Source: Incurvaria masculella (taxonomy: Eukaryota > Arthropoda > Insecta > Lepidoptera > Incurvariidae). Taken from it: DNA of 64,000 bases. Within the stretch, counting starts at the first letter, position 1. Every line of letters starts with the position of its first letter. This document shows, one piece after another, positions 11,243 to 22,466 of the stretch. The position numbers and the translations under genes are program-made. Below the pieces are notes generated by a model. That model was not told the origin of the DNA, searched no databases, and saw nothing but the letters and a program-made list of their open reading frames with translations. Where the stretch lies: NCBI GenBank assembly GCA_946894095.1, contig OX335652.1:3309001-3373000 (forward strand). The letters are read 5' to 3'.

Positions 11243-12280
11243 ATAGAGCCGGGCACTCTCTGCGCCAGTCAAGAGAACCTTGGCTACCTTGGCTGACACC
11301 GACTCAAAAAATAACAATAATCGTAACTACAAAAATGGCAATTATATTTTTACTTTTTAGTGCTTTTTATTTGAAGTTGGTTTTTTTTTGTAATTTTTTT
11401 ATTTGTTTGTTTTTAGTGAATCTGCAGTACACTAACTAATTTGTGCACGTCCTTTCCAACATAAAAAGAATCATCGAAATCGGTTGGAGTGATATTGAGT
11501 TATTCGTCCATTTGTTGCGTACATACTTAATGTAAATTGAAGACTTATATGATTTTCTCATGGATATCATTGTCTGATCTAAACCAAATTTAAATGGGAC
11601 TACACGGGAAGTACCAGCTTTCAAATAAAAAAAATAATCATCAAAATCGGTTCACCCAGGCAAAATTTCTGAGGTAACAAACTTAAAAAAAATATAGACG
11701 CATTGAGGACCTCCTCCTTTTTTGAAGTCTTTTGAAGAATTGCTGATTAGTAAGGCTGTACGTAAATGATTTCTCAAAAGTATTTCTCACGTAAGTTATA
11801 AAACCATTAAATTTTTAACAGATACATTTTTTTTACTCTCAACTTGAAGTCAGTGCAATGGAGGTATTCTAACTAAAAACCCACCTTTAATTCAAGGAAA
11901 TAAGGATATAAGACCAAAATAATACTAACATCATTGGTTGGCAGCCCTATCAAAAAGGATGTTCAAGCCTTTGGAACGCCAGCTGGTGGATGTAGCATGA
12001 ACCTTTCAGAATATTCTGTTGTTAACTAGATGGCGTGGTTAGAATAAAATCTAAACTTCTTACCGCTATTGTCCGCTAGATGGCCATTTCATTTCGTTTC
12101 TAGTATTGAGCGAAAGATGTCGCCTTTGAAAGGTGGGCCCGTAAGAAAAAATAATTACGCTCCCCATGCGTTTGCAGTCTATCAAAATATTTTTCCCCAA
12201 AAAACCCGGCCCGCGGAACGCAACCGGTCTGCATAGTTCGTGCGCTTGTTACTTTCGGTTGGAAAAATCGGCGGTCAGGA

Positions 12281-12397
12281 CGTGTATTCTTGGCATTCAG
12301 TCATTGCGGATTCAGTAGAGTTAACAGAAGAAGAATTTACTTTGACATTACTGTTAACTCTACTGAATCCGCAATGACTGAATGCCAAGAATACACG
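12281..12397. repeat. Perfect inverted repeat, 47-bp arms
   Basis: Arms 12281-12327 and 12351-12397 are exact reverse complements around a 23-base spacer. After one mismatch, pairing extends about four more base pairs outward. A transcript would form a long hairpin. No coding frame or known MITE terminus was recognised. Confidence 0.9.
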
Positions 12398-12600
12398 CCC
12401 TGCTCGCATTCACCAGTGTAGCTCCAGAGCTTTGAAAAAAAAATGGATTTCAGGGTGGAAAGGGCTAAGGGGAGCCTAATTTTCGGATGCCTTTGATTAT
12501 TGATGCTGAAGAGCTAAAAACTTAGTTCACTAATAATTTGTAAACCACTATTGCAATTGGTTGATATTTGGAATCTAATATCTGTCTCTGCATCTTTTTG

Positions 12601-12915
12601 TTTTTAGGGTTCCGTACCCAAAAGGTTGCCAATGGAACCCTATTACTAAGCCTCCGCTGTCCGTCCATCCGTCCGTCCGTCCGTCCGTCTGTCTGTCACA
12701 GGTCTGTATCTCATTAACCGTAATAGGTAGGCAGCTGAAATTTTAATAGAGTGCGTATTTATTTTGCCGCTATAACAAAAAATAGGTAAAACTAAAAAAA
12801 TATACAAATTTAAGGGGGGCGGCCCTACACAAAAAACGTGATTTTTTGTGTTAAATCTTGTACGATGGTACGGAACCCTTGGTCTGCGAGTCCGACTCGC
12901 ACTTGGCCGTTTTTT
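12601..12915 (-). repeat. GGAC-array element, full-length copy
   Basis: Reverse orientation. It begins TTTTTAGGGTTCCGTACCCA, has five to six GTCC-type units at 12660-12690, and ends GACTCGCACTTGGCCGTTTTTT. Confidence 0.85.
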
Positions 12916-14074
12916 CGGTAAACGCATCATGCGTCAAACCAAAGTGAAAAAATAGGTATGTATGAAGATTTTCTTTTTGCTTTCATTTGATTCGGTTTGA
13001 ATTAAAAAAATACCAATTTGTTACATGGTTCTTTGTACACTATGTTTATATGTTGAGCAAATCTTTCGGCCCAGTCATAGATAACATCCCTCTTTTATCT
13101 ATGGCCCAGGTTAAACGCTTTCAGTCATATTTTTTCAGGCACGACATTTTTGGAAGGCTATTTGAAAGTTAACTCATCCATAGTGAATTAAACGTTTGAT
13201 TTATTCTTTTTTCTATATTCAAATAAAATAAAATCTAATCCTTTATTTAATTTTTTGGCTATACAGCATAGTATATAGTATTTTAAAAAAATATAGTATT
13301 TCAACATAGAAATATTTTTTTAAAATAAAATTTTCAACGCATGAATTTTAACAAAAGTTTGAAAAATACATGTCAAAGATAAAACAAAGTTAGACATAAT
13401 TATATTGTAATTAAGTATGGTACATGTCTACGCGCCCTGGTTTACTGTTTTCGGAAATGTATTTGTCATGTGTGCAAATAAATAAATAAATATTCAGAGG
13501 GAACTGTCATAATTTTGTACGCGGACTAGCACCGGACTAATCATACAAATTACTATTTAGTCCGGCAATAATCCCCCTTACTCCGCCCTTTCTAAATACT
13601 ATCTACTGTTCTATTTTAGCACAATACTATTCATTTTATTGCGTATTATTCTTTATAGTAAACGACTTAAAATTGGATAACTCACACGCTGACTGAAATA
13701 AATGCAGATCACTAAATATGAATGCAAATGTCTTTTCAAGTCTCGTTTATAATTGGGGATCTAAAAACAGACGAAACCCCAAATTTAACAGTAAAGTGCC
13801 ACTAACATCACGCTATGACCCTTAGGAAACGAGCAAAAAAAAAGTCATAAGCGAAAACGAAGTAATAGTGCTGGCGGGCGATGCGACGCGGTGGTTTGCT
13901 GTTGAGAGCACATTTTACTGATTTTTTTTTATTTAACCCGCAGTCCGAGAAGCCAATGCATCGCAACCATTTTGATTGGAGTGGAGGATCTTCACTCAAC
14001 ATTGCTATTGAAGGCTGAGTACTTCGCTAATGCGAAACGATAGGGTAAAAAATGTGTGAGACCGAGTTATTTTG

Positions 14075-14319
14075 TAGGTTCTGTACACAAATGGTGCCAA
14101 CGAAACCCTATTACCAAGTCTCCGCTGTCCGTTCGTCTGTCAGCGGGCTGTATCTCATGAACCGTAAAGGTAGCAGCTGTAACAACAAATAGTAATAATT
14201 AAAAACACACAAAAACAAAAAAATCCCATACAAGAAACGTGATTCTTTCAGTTAAATCTTATACGATGGTACGGAACCTTTCGTGTGCGAGTTCAATTCA
14301 CACTTGGCCGGTCAAAAAA
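14075..14319 (-). repeat. GGAC-array element, internally shortened copy
   Basis: TAGGTTCTGTACACAAATGG start and CACACTTGGCCGG end. The microsatellite is reduced to one or two units. Confidence 0.7.
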
Positions 14320-14529
14320 CTAAAACATTTCAGAGCTAACTTCTGTGGTATCATGGTTTTTTGTAATCTCCGGTTCCACCGCTTATTTTTCTGAAACAGT
14401 TTACCGTCCAGTTTTGACGTTCATGCAATAAATCGTCGCAAGTTACGAAATTTCCGGGCACGCCTTGCCGAGAAAAAAAAATTGCCTATCTCTTACTTTT
14501 TATTACGTTTGTGGTTTAAATGTTTACAC

Positions 14530-14626
14530 ACTGACACAGCCCTGTGACGGACGGACGGACGGACGAACAATGGAAGCCTAGTAATAGGGTCCCGTTGGCA
14601 CCCTTTGGGTATGGAGCCCTAAAAAT
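14530..14626 (+). repeat. GGAC-array element, 3' half only
   Basis: Four GGAC units followed by TAATAGGGTCCCGTTGGCAC and CCTTTGGGTATGGAGCCCTA. The 5' half is absent. Confidence 0.65.
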
Positions 14627-14754
14627 GGATCGGTTCAAGCATCCTAGTCCAAATAGGCTGAGGAGGTAGGTATATTATTTCTAATGCTGTCTGCCGATTT
14701 TCCCGCTTGTGTTCTCTGCCCAAGTCCCTAACTCGTTCTGAACGCGGCTATTAC

Positions 14755-14881
14755 CCGTTTACACCACCTCCAGCAACAAATATCCCAAATAGGTATGCCT
14801 TTCGGTTACACCATGTAAATATGCCGTGTAACCGAAAGTTACTTATCCGATATCAGGTAGCTGGAGGTGGTGAAAACAGGG
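14755..14881. repeat. Foldback element about 127 bp
   Basis: The outer arms CACCACCTCCAG and CTGGAGGTGGTG, and the inner arms CTTTCGGTTACAC and GTGTAACCGAAAG, nest into one imperfect hairpin. This is typical of a small MITE or foldback repeat. Confidence 0.7.
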
Positions 14882-15139
14882 GTATCTCGATTTACCACAT
14901 AGAGTAATTATTTTGTGTCCATCTGTCTGCCGAGCACGTTTATACTGAGAAGGAAAACAAAGGCGGTGATGGAAAATAAAATTCGTTGCAAAAAGTTCAC
15001 GCTATTCGCGTCTCGTCTCGGCTCCGATAGTTTATTGAGGTTTTTTTTGCGCGGACAGGAAAAAACAATTTGTCGTGCGATCGCGATGCCCCCTCCCACC
15101 GCGTCCCCCGCACCACCCCGCACTCGCGTCCACCGCGGT

Positions 15140-15146
15140 TATAAAG
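15140..15146 (+). promoter_or_regulatory. TATA box of the first Kazal gene
   Basis: TATAAAG sits 96 bases before the ATG at 15236, in a GC-rich segment (15090-15190) that stands out from its AT-rich surroundings. Transcription is expected to start around 15170; I see no strong initiator. Confidence 0.55.
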
Positions 15147-15235
15147 TCCGCCGCCCCCTCCCCGCGGACACACCGCGCCGGCGCATCGAACATCTCGCTT
15201 CTCTTCTCGCTCCAATCACAACGATATCTGTCAGC

Positions 15236-18200
15236 ATGAGGACTTGGCTGGTCATCGCCCTTGGTGAGTTGCCTTTCATTTATATCTTCAAAAGAAAGTG
15301 ACTCAGGCTGAGATAAATAGTCGTAACAGAAACTAAGACTAACGGAAAGTAATACTTTGTGACGTCACTTTGACACATTTTGTATGGACGAAATCTCAAA
15401 GCAATGCCAATTGACGTCACAAAGCACTACTTTGCGTTAGCATTAGTTTCTGTTACGACTATTTATCTCAGCCTTAACGTTCAAGTGGTTTTTTGGTCTT
15501 ATAATATCTTTAAAAAAAAACAAGTTTTTCTTTTTCGTCCGATGCGATTTCAACAATAATTATGATGATTTAGCGAACTGGTTCAAAGACCGTATTTAGT
15601 CATTCACAACATTCGCTAACCACTAATCGATCGCTCTAGCTTTTCATGCAACGATGGGTTGATTGATAACAGGATGTGATTTGTCCCTCAAGTTTTTGAT
15701 TAAAAACATCTCCGGTATTAACGACGGTAATCGACACGATAGAGACCATGCCGAGAGAAAGTTATTGTTTTATGAGAACAGGTTATCCCACTGACTGACC
15801 TTTTATCTGGGACATTGTGAAATATTCCGCTCCGTCTTCAAAACATTGCACTGTAAACACTTCTTAATCTACCTAACAAAGTGCATGTATAGCAGGAAAG
15901 TTTTAAAATACGTTAACTTACTAATGTCCTAGGAAATTTGCAGTTTCCGGTTATTGTTCAAAAGGCATTTCTATTTACATCTTTTCGGATAAATTTTAGG
16001 AAACTTGTAAGTTGGCTGACCCCTTCAGGATACAAGTATATATTACTTTTTTTACGTCCTATGAGCATAACGATTGTCCTGATGTATGTTTCCTAAAACC
16101 CAGATATTTATGATCATAAATATCTAAAAGATACTGAAAACAGTAAAAAGTTTACTGAGGACGATAAGTCAAATTATAAGTTTCATAAAATCTACTAGGA
16201 GAGTGTAAATCGAAACGCCCTCTTAAAAATATCGGGAAACTTAAAAGTTTTTTAGGAAATATGTAATTAAGCATAATTCACAAGTTTGCTACGACACAAC
16301 AGTGGACCCAATTGTATTATTTTTACGTACAGGAAGCCACACAGTAGTATAGTATATACTGATAGTGATAAGCAGTAAAAATCAATACTGCGTGATATCT
16401 CCTCCTTCTTGCTGTTTTTAAGTTTTAAAATGAAACAATGACATTATATAAACTAAATATACATCCTACAACTTGTGATTGAGGTATAATAATGTCATGA
16501 TGCAAGTCAAACATACAGATATTCTGTGGTAGGACGTGTGGTGGTATGACTAGATCATTATAAAATGTTTACAAAGGAATTATAGAAATAAATATCCATG
16601 ATAAGACAAACCAATGTATCTAAACTCTACAGATTACTGTTACAGATATAGTAATGCCAACTTCTCCTCCAACCCCGACGATGCGAAGCGACGGTTATTA
16701 GCAATTTGTAGCCTCATCAAACAATATAATTCGCATCGCAACCACTCCTGCTTGTCTGTATCATCATCGTTCCGTACAGCACATGCATATAAAGTGCTGG
16801 CGACCTCACTACCACCATAGCACTGGTTGGCCTTGTGAGAAAAACCTACGTATACGTGCTCGTCGGCTATTACATCAATTCAGGCTTTCCTGCATTGTGG
16901 CCTTTTTGCAACATTCGTTTATACTCGAGGCATTACAGATACTATAAAGACCCCCGAGGGGTCAGTTACTCCCCTAGTAAAAAGTGTATACCAAGATTAG
17001 CAGTAGTGAAAAATACCAGGATTACCTTGTGATTACAAGATTCCTAAACATTCCCATGGACTACCAAAGATTCCTAGACATTTCCCTGATTTTGAAAGGA
17101 AAATTCCCAAGGGATTACTGAATATTCCTAAGTGTTCTGGGATTTCTTAATATAACTAAGAACTCGCAAGATTTCTAGTGTAAGCAAAACAAAAAGCTAA
17201 GTTTGAGCAGTCATTTCGCATGAGAATGAAAAGGTCGTGCGGCCGATGGTCTCCCAAACACAAAGTCTATCTTCCAATTTGAATTCAATCTAAACGAATT
17301 GTCTCCTAAAACAAAAAAAATCATCTAATTTCTCTGCAATAAAAAAAATATTCCCAGATTCCCTAATCTTAATCCAGATTTTCAGAGACTCCTCGGACCC
17401 CCACCATATTTCCTCGACTCCCACCTGATATTAAAAAGATTACTTAACAGTTGTACACGAGATCAGATTTTTTTCTGATCAGTGGCTGGAATGGTGGCCC
17501 AGGACGCCGAAGCGATGAAGTTTCGTTTAACTTACTTGATAGCTCAGCGATAGTCCGCAAATCAGCTGATCGTGGTTTCGCGAGATGAGGTGGATTTGGC
17601 TTTTCTCTCGGCACATCCACTCATATCGGTTTTTTTTATTTAAAAAACCATCTTTAATTGCAAAAAATTAGTCTTCAGATGAATAATTCTCAACCGTCGT
17701 CACTCTCCATCAGTGGCGCTGTGCATGTCGGCGGCGCTGTGCCGCCCTGACAAGCCGGACCTGAAGCAGCTCAAGGCGGAGGGGGCTCGCAAGAGGGCGT
17801 GCCTCCAGGACTGCGGCGCCGCCAAGTTCGACCCCGTGTGCGCCGGCAAGGCGGGCGAGAAGCCCAAGTCATTCGGCAGCGAGTGCGTCCTCAGCAATCA
17901 CAACTGCGAGAATAACGACCGTAAGTGTATCTCCTGTGTGCCCCACGAACAGGGGGCACACAGGCCCCACACATTTTCTCTATCTGCTTCTGAGCCCCTA
18001 GTTCGGCTTATCACCTAAATTGGCGTTTATGCCAAACCGACCGCGTTTCCAAATGTATGGAAATTTAAGAGCACGCGCAGTGGGCATTAACTAACATTTG
18101 CGAATCTAAGTTTGATTTGACAGCTTACTCATCGTCGCCGTAAATACGTTGACGTTGCCTTTCCGTTGCCGACTCCGCGTTTTCATATAAAGTCCGAGTA

Positions 18201-21200
18201 TGATTTTGACAGGTTGAAGAAGTAAAAGCACTGAATAAGTAGTAAAACTTGTAAGGGCTTAAACATTTTTACGTAACTTAGAAGATCCGTAAACGCCAAT
18301 TTAAGTGAGAACTCGGACTGACCATTCTCACAGATTAATAATATACCAAACCATACCGTAAGCGTCGACCCAATCTCGTCCTTTAAAACACCTTTAAGTA
18401 GGCACTTACTGCCAATTGACACTTAAGTGATTCAATTTTCAAATTTAACTCTAAATACTTCACCCGCCGGTTTTCCGGCAGAGATGATAGAGCGCCATAC
18501 GGAACGATCACAGCCACAGAGGATGGAGGTAGGGATCACAGCATACTATTTTAGCTTCCTCTACAGACATAGATGCTCTACGATTACGGGTGCTAGGCAC
18601 CTGACCTTTTTGACGCACTTCGTCAATCTGGTCATAGTAGGTTCTCATAGGCCGCCCGGCGCGACACTTCCACTCACTTTCGCGGCTACGTAAATCCAAG
18701 TCGTCATTCTATCGTTACTTCTCTGTATTAGTTTTCCATGATCTTAAAACATCTTACATCTAATTTAACTCTAAATACTTGTAATGTGGCTAGCTCAAAT
18801 TAATGGTAAATCAGTTAAAACAAGGTAATATCGTAATAATTAAACAAACTCAATGACTTGAGGTATATGTATGAGTTAATGGCCAAATAGTGTCCCGTAA
18901 CATAATGAATCGTCCAAACTGTTGCTTGTTCTAAAACAACTGTAAAATACAGAGCATGTTTGAATAGGAATGAACTGGTACATTATATTTTTTTCAAAAT
19001 GAAAGACAATGGGCATATGACTTAACCAACTTAACCAAAAGTTGCCGAGTCATTTAAATTTAACTTTAAATCAATCCATTTTATTCATTACAAAAACACT
19101 TTAATAAATAATAATTGATGAATAAAATGTATAGGTTCAGGTTTTTTTTATATTAATTAATGTAGATTGTAATGTTTTATTTTTAAGGACATAAGTTACT
19201 TGAGGACACTCTAATCGCAAATTCGTTGTATTTCAGCCGTTGTTTTCAACTACTTCCCGGCTGGACTATTCGCGGGAAAAATCGTTGTTTTGCGCTCTAG
19301 CACTTTTAAAGAAAAACCGGCCAAGTGCGAGTCGGACTCGCACACGACCGTACCATCGTACAAGATTTATCATAAAAATCACGATTTTTGTATGAGGCCC
19401 TCCTTAATTTTTTATTATTATTTCATTTTACCTATTTGTTGTTTTAGCGGCAAAATAAAACACCTTCTGTGAAAATTTCAGCTGCCTACCTATTACGGTT
19501 AATGAGATACAGCCCTGTGACGGACGGACGGACGGACGGACGGACGGACAGCGGAGGCTTAGTAATAGGGTTCCGTTGGCACCCTTTGGGTACGGAACGC
19601 TAAAAAGACAAGCTTCGTGTTGAGGAGGATGCAACACGTCCACAAAGCATGAGCATAGATAGTGTTTGATATGGATAGATTTAAAAAAAAAACTTCACGA
19701 CTTATAGCTAAAATCTATTACGGGCGCTGGGGTAAAAAATCGAACAATTGATTCTGAATCTACATGGAACAAATTGGGTTTGATGACTAAGATTTTTTTT
19801 TTCTTCTTTGTTATTGTACGCGAAAATTTCGAACTTTCGAACTTTATAACTTAGAAACCACATATAATTTTACAATGCCAGTGGTAATTAAACATCTAAT
19901 TTGATCAAATAAAGCTGTTTTGAGTATAATTTTGGATCTCTGACAATCAATGTGCGCATGATCGTCTTTCCACGTTTGCATGGGGAGTGCGGGAAGGCCC
20001 CCCTCTTCAATATAATGAAAGTCTTTAAGGCGCTAGGACTACTCGCGCCATACAAATGCACTTTTTAACAAATGTAATAATATGTAGTGAAACGCTTCAG
20101 CAAATCCAAATAGAACTCCGGACTGATAATGGATTGTTAATATTTTTTGATTCCATCATTTATTTAAATAATAATAAAAATAAAAAAAAATATTTTTCTC
20201 ATTATAAATCTGAAAGTAATTCGATTTCTAGATATAAGCAAAAACAGCATATATGCATAAACAAAAAGTTCCATTTGCTTTTAGATTTCTACATTTAGTC
20301 AAAAAAGTTCGGAAATGGACACCGTTTCCGCAATGTATTTTGTATAGAAAAAGGAAACATACATTAACGAAAATAGGTTGATTCCTAGACAAGGAATCAT
20401 ATATTGTAAGAATGACACTTATAATCGTCAGACTTAGTTAGTTAACTTGGGGTGCCTCGTCTAACTTTGCGATTTGGCTAGTACCAGGGCCTTAAGGTGG
20501 CCCAACCCGGCGGCCTCAACTCATTTGCGGGCACGGTACAAAACCGTGCTGTTGCGCTCTGGGACCTTCTCTGTTACTAAGAATAAGACAGGCTCCGTGA
20601 TGAGGAAGATGCAACCTGTCCACAAAAAAGACAATGTGCATAGTGTATGATTTGGTAAAATTTACGAAAATTTGAATTTCAAAACGACTTATAGCTAAAA
20701 GTAAACCACGACCGCTGTAGTCAAAAATCCAACAAAAACCAAATAGATTATAAATTTTGATTAAATAAGCTATGTCTGATGACTAATCTTTTTAAGATGT
20801 TCTTACTTTATCATTTCGTAATCCACCTCCAAAGTTATTGTATAAAACGCGCGAAAAATCCAAACTTTCGGACGTTATAACTTGGAAACCAAACACAATT
20901 TTACAATGCCAACGGTCATCAGACATCTAGTTCAATCAAATAAAGCTATTTTGAGCAAAATTTTTGATCTCTGACAAGAAATATAGGCGTGATCTTCTTT
21001 CCCCTTTTGTATGGGGAGATGAGCGGGATGGGCCGCCTTAATGAACGTCCTAGGCAAGTGCCTTATTCATCATATACAAAACTCTTTTGTGAGATCGATA
21101 AAAGTTCACGTAAGCAGACCGTGGTTCCTGTCTGTTGAATCTGACTCACGGAACATTGTTCGTTCGCACGCTGCTAATTGTGCTTGTCGCTTCCACTGAA

Positions 21201-22466
21201 TCTTGTTGTTCGAGAGCAGTGACTGGGTTGGCCTCTGGTTGACCTTCAGTGCTTCCGTCATCACTCAACATTTTATGTGGACTAGGATCTATGCGATGTC
21301 ATTACGGAAAAATCCTCATCCTGGCAACAGTTGCAAGGATAAGGCAATTTTGTTGCAACCTAGTAACAACAAAGTAATAGATGAATCACTGACATGAATA
21401 TGTTTCTTCAGTAACTTTAGACCATTGATTATATGTATATAAGTAAATGTTTTAGGCCCACGGCGGATAAAGAGGCTCGTAGCCTAGTGGCACGGGGACT
21501 TGCCTAGCATACCAGTGGACTGGGTTCAAATCCTCGCCCCGTTCATGCACCACTTTCTTTCTCTTTCCGAGTTTCATAATTTCGTCATGAATGCGAACTG
21601 CTCCATTGTTCGGAATCCATGTGAAACTGTAGGTCCGTTCCTCTACAAGGTTGGAAAAGATGGTCAAAGCGGCAATGAAAAATTGTCCGTGTTTTCCTTC
21701 CAGTTCGATGTCAACGAGATCATTTAATGTGGCTACGGAAGTTCCTGGCATGGCAGCTAATTCCTTCGGGAATGTGGTGTATTGGGCTAATAACGGTAGT
21801 TGTGTGGTATTCGATATCAATGTCAGGTTACATACAAAAAATGTGCCTTGATCTGTTGACCTTATTCAGTTTGAATGTTATGTACCTACTCCATGTTCCG
21901 CTGGTAATACCAAGAACCATATTAGTCGCCCGCCACGCGTCAGCCTCGGTGGCCTAGTGGCGCGACACTTCGGCGATCGCTCTCCGAAGTTAAGCAACGC
22001 TGGGTCCGGTCTGGTCTTGGATGGGTGACCATTCGACCGTTGAGAGAGGCTGGCCGTGGTTCGGATTCCACGTTAAGCTGTAGGTCCCCTTCCTTACTTA
22101 CTAGGTGGCAGGGTTTATCCCGCCCGGGTTGGTACCATCGCATTGGATGAACGATGGTCGAAGCGGCAATGAAAATTGTCCGTGTTTTCCATCCAGTTCA
22201 ATGTAGCCGTGCAATATAAGGAAGGTCCTGGCATGGCACCTAGTTCCCTCATGTCGTTATACCTGAAATAGATACGATCCCTTTCAGTCATCATGAAGTC
22301 GACATCGGGTTGGACTTCGGATCTTTTCTTTCCAGTGTAATGACATGGAAATACGTAAATGTGAAATCATTGTTTACCTAATATTTGTTTTTTATTTCAT
22401 TTTACAGATTTGGCAAAGATCAGCAAGGGGCAGTGTCCTGGCTCAGAAGGAATCCGCCTGTCCTAA
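15236..22466 (+). CDS. Secreted Kazal-domain protein A
   Basis: Three coding exons, 15236-15263, 17714-17920 and 22408-22466, both introns phase 1, giving 97 residues. Exon 1 plus the start of exon 2 form a signal peptide (MRTWLVIALVALCMSAA), so the product is secreted. Six cysteines follow the Kazal order: C-x3-C-x8-C-x14-C-x6-C-x13-C, with DPVC at the third. The last cysteine (GQC) lies in exon 3, followed by a short tail and TAA. Family knowledge points to a serine-protease inhibitor or related small secreted protein, but spacings are longer than in classical Kazal inhibitors and the P1 position looks like alanine, so the target protease is not predictable. AATAAA at 22485-22490 gives a very short 3' UTR. 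The start is chosen because it gives the signal peptide next to a TATA promoter. Gene B (23904-29083, minus strand) converges on it. Confidence 0.85.
15264..17713. other. Intron 1 of Kazal gene A
   Basis: Contains a 170-bp MITE immediately after the donor (15305-15474). The rest is AT-rich with no supportable exon or other repeat I can name. Confidence 0.55.
15305..15474. repeat. MITE with about 32-bp terminal inverted repeats
   Basis: Left end AGGCTGAGATAAATAGTCG, right end CGACTATTTATCTCAGCCT. The arms continue into TAACAGAAACTAA. The middle holds two TGACGTCA-type motifs. A second, half-length copy is at 38029-38086. Confidence 0.85.
18011..18308. repeat. MITE, TCACCTAAATTGGCG family, copy 1
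   Basis: Terminal inverted repeats TCACCTAAATTGGCGTTTA and the complementary AAACGCCAATTTAAGTGA. It shares its interior with the copy at 61339-61654. Confidence 0.8.
19225..20010 (+). mobile_element. Old TTAA-type MITE split by a younger element
   Basis: The left part (about 19225-19311) and right part (about 19607-20010) are diverged halves of the 550-bp TTAA-flanked element. They are interrupted exactly inside the GAAAAAGACA position of that family by a GGAC-array element. Confidence 0.75.
19312..19606 (+). repeat. GGAC-array element inserted in an A-run
   Basis: Full-length copy with CCGGCCAAGTGCGAGTCGG head, six to seven GGAC units and TACGGAACGCTAAAAA tail. A run of five A flanks each side, where undisturbed host copies have a single run. 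The family therefore inserts in, or duplicates, AAAAA. Confidence 0.85.
20492..21041 (+). mobile_element. TTAA-flanked MITE, complete copy
   Basis: Begins TTAAGGTGGCCCAACCCG and ends GGATGGGCCGCCTTAA. No protein is encoded. The TTAA ends suggest piggyBac-type mobilisation, an inference from target choice only. Confidence 0.85.
21476..21845 (+). repeat. tRNA-headed SINE, near full length
   Basis: Head GCTCGTAGCCTAGTGGCAC with B-box GGTTCAAATCC. The body includes GATGGTCAAAGCGGCAATG and the tail includes TGGCATGGCAGCTAATTCC. Confidence 0.8.
21942..22265 (+). repeat. SINE with a 5S rRNA-like head
   Basis: After a short GCCTCGGTGGCCTAGTGGC lead comes GAAGTTAAGCAACGCTGGGT and TTGGATGGGTGACC. These match the internal control region of 5S rRNA (boxes A and C). 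The body then joins the same sequence as the tRNA-headed SINEs. Not a functional 5S gene: the 5S ends and terminator are missing. Confidence 0.8.

Larger units (their letters stand above)
10600..15130. other. Spacer between KDM3 and the first Kazal gene
   Basis: No gene seen. It contains a SINE (11003-11200), a KDM3-like antisense island (11202-11242), a perfect inverted repeat (12281-12397), three GGAC-array elements, a worn short MITE near 13492-13580 and a foldback at 14755-14881. The rest is AT-rich with no recognised signal. Confidence 0.6.
17921..22407. other. Intron 2 of Kazal gene A, repeat-filled
   Basis: Holds MITEs at 18011-18308 and 20492-21041, a nested element at 19225-20010, and SINEs at 21476-21845 and 21942-22265. 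No coding exon was seen between them. Confidence 0.6.

Noticed and set aside
16614..17032. Two short plus-strand frames in Kazal gene A intron 1
   Set aside because: Low-information sequence without splice sites or homology.
21476..21545. Functional tRNA gene
   Set aside because: A- and B-box motifs are present, but the cloverleaf stems do not close and the unit recurs as a SINE head elsewhere.
21942..22080. Functional 5S rRNA gene
   Set aside because: Only the internal control region is 5S-like. The ends are different and the sequence continues into a SINE body without a T-run terminator.
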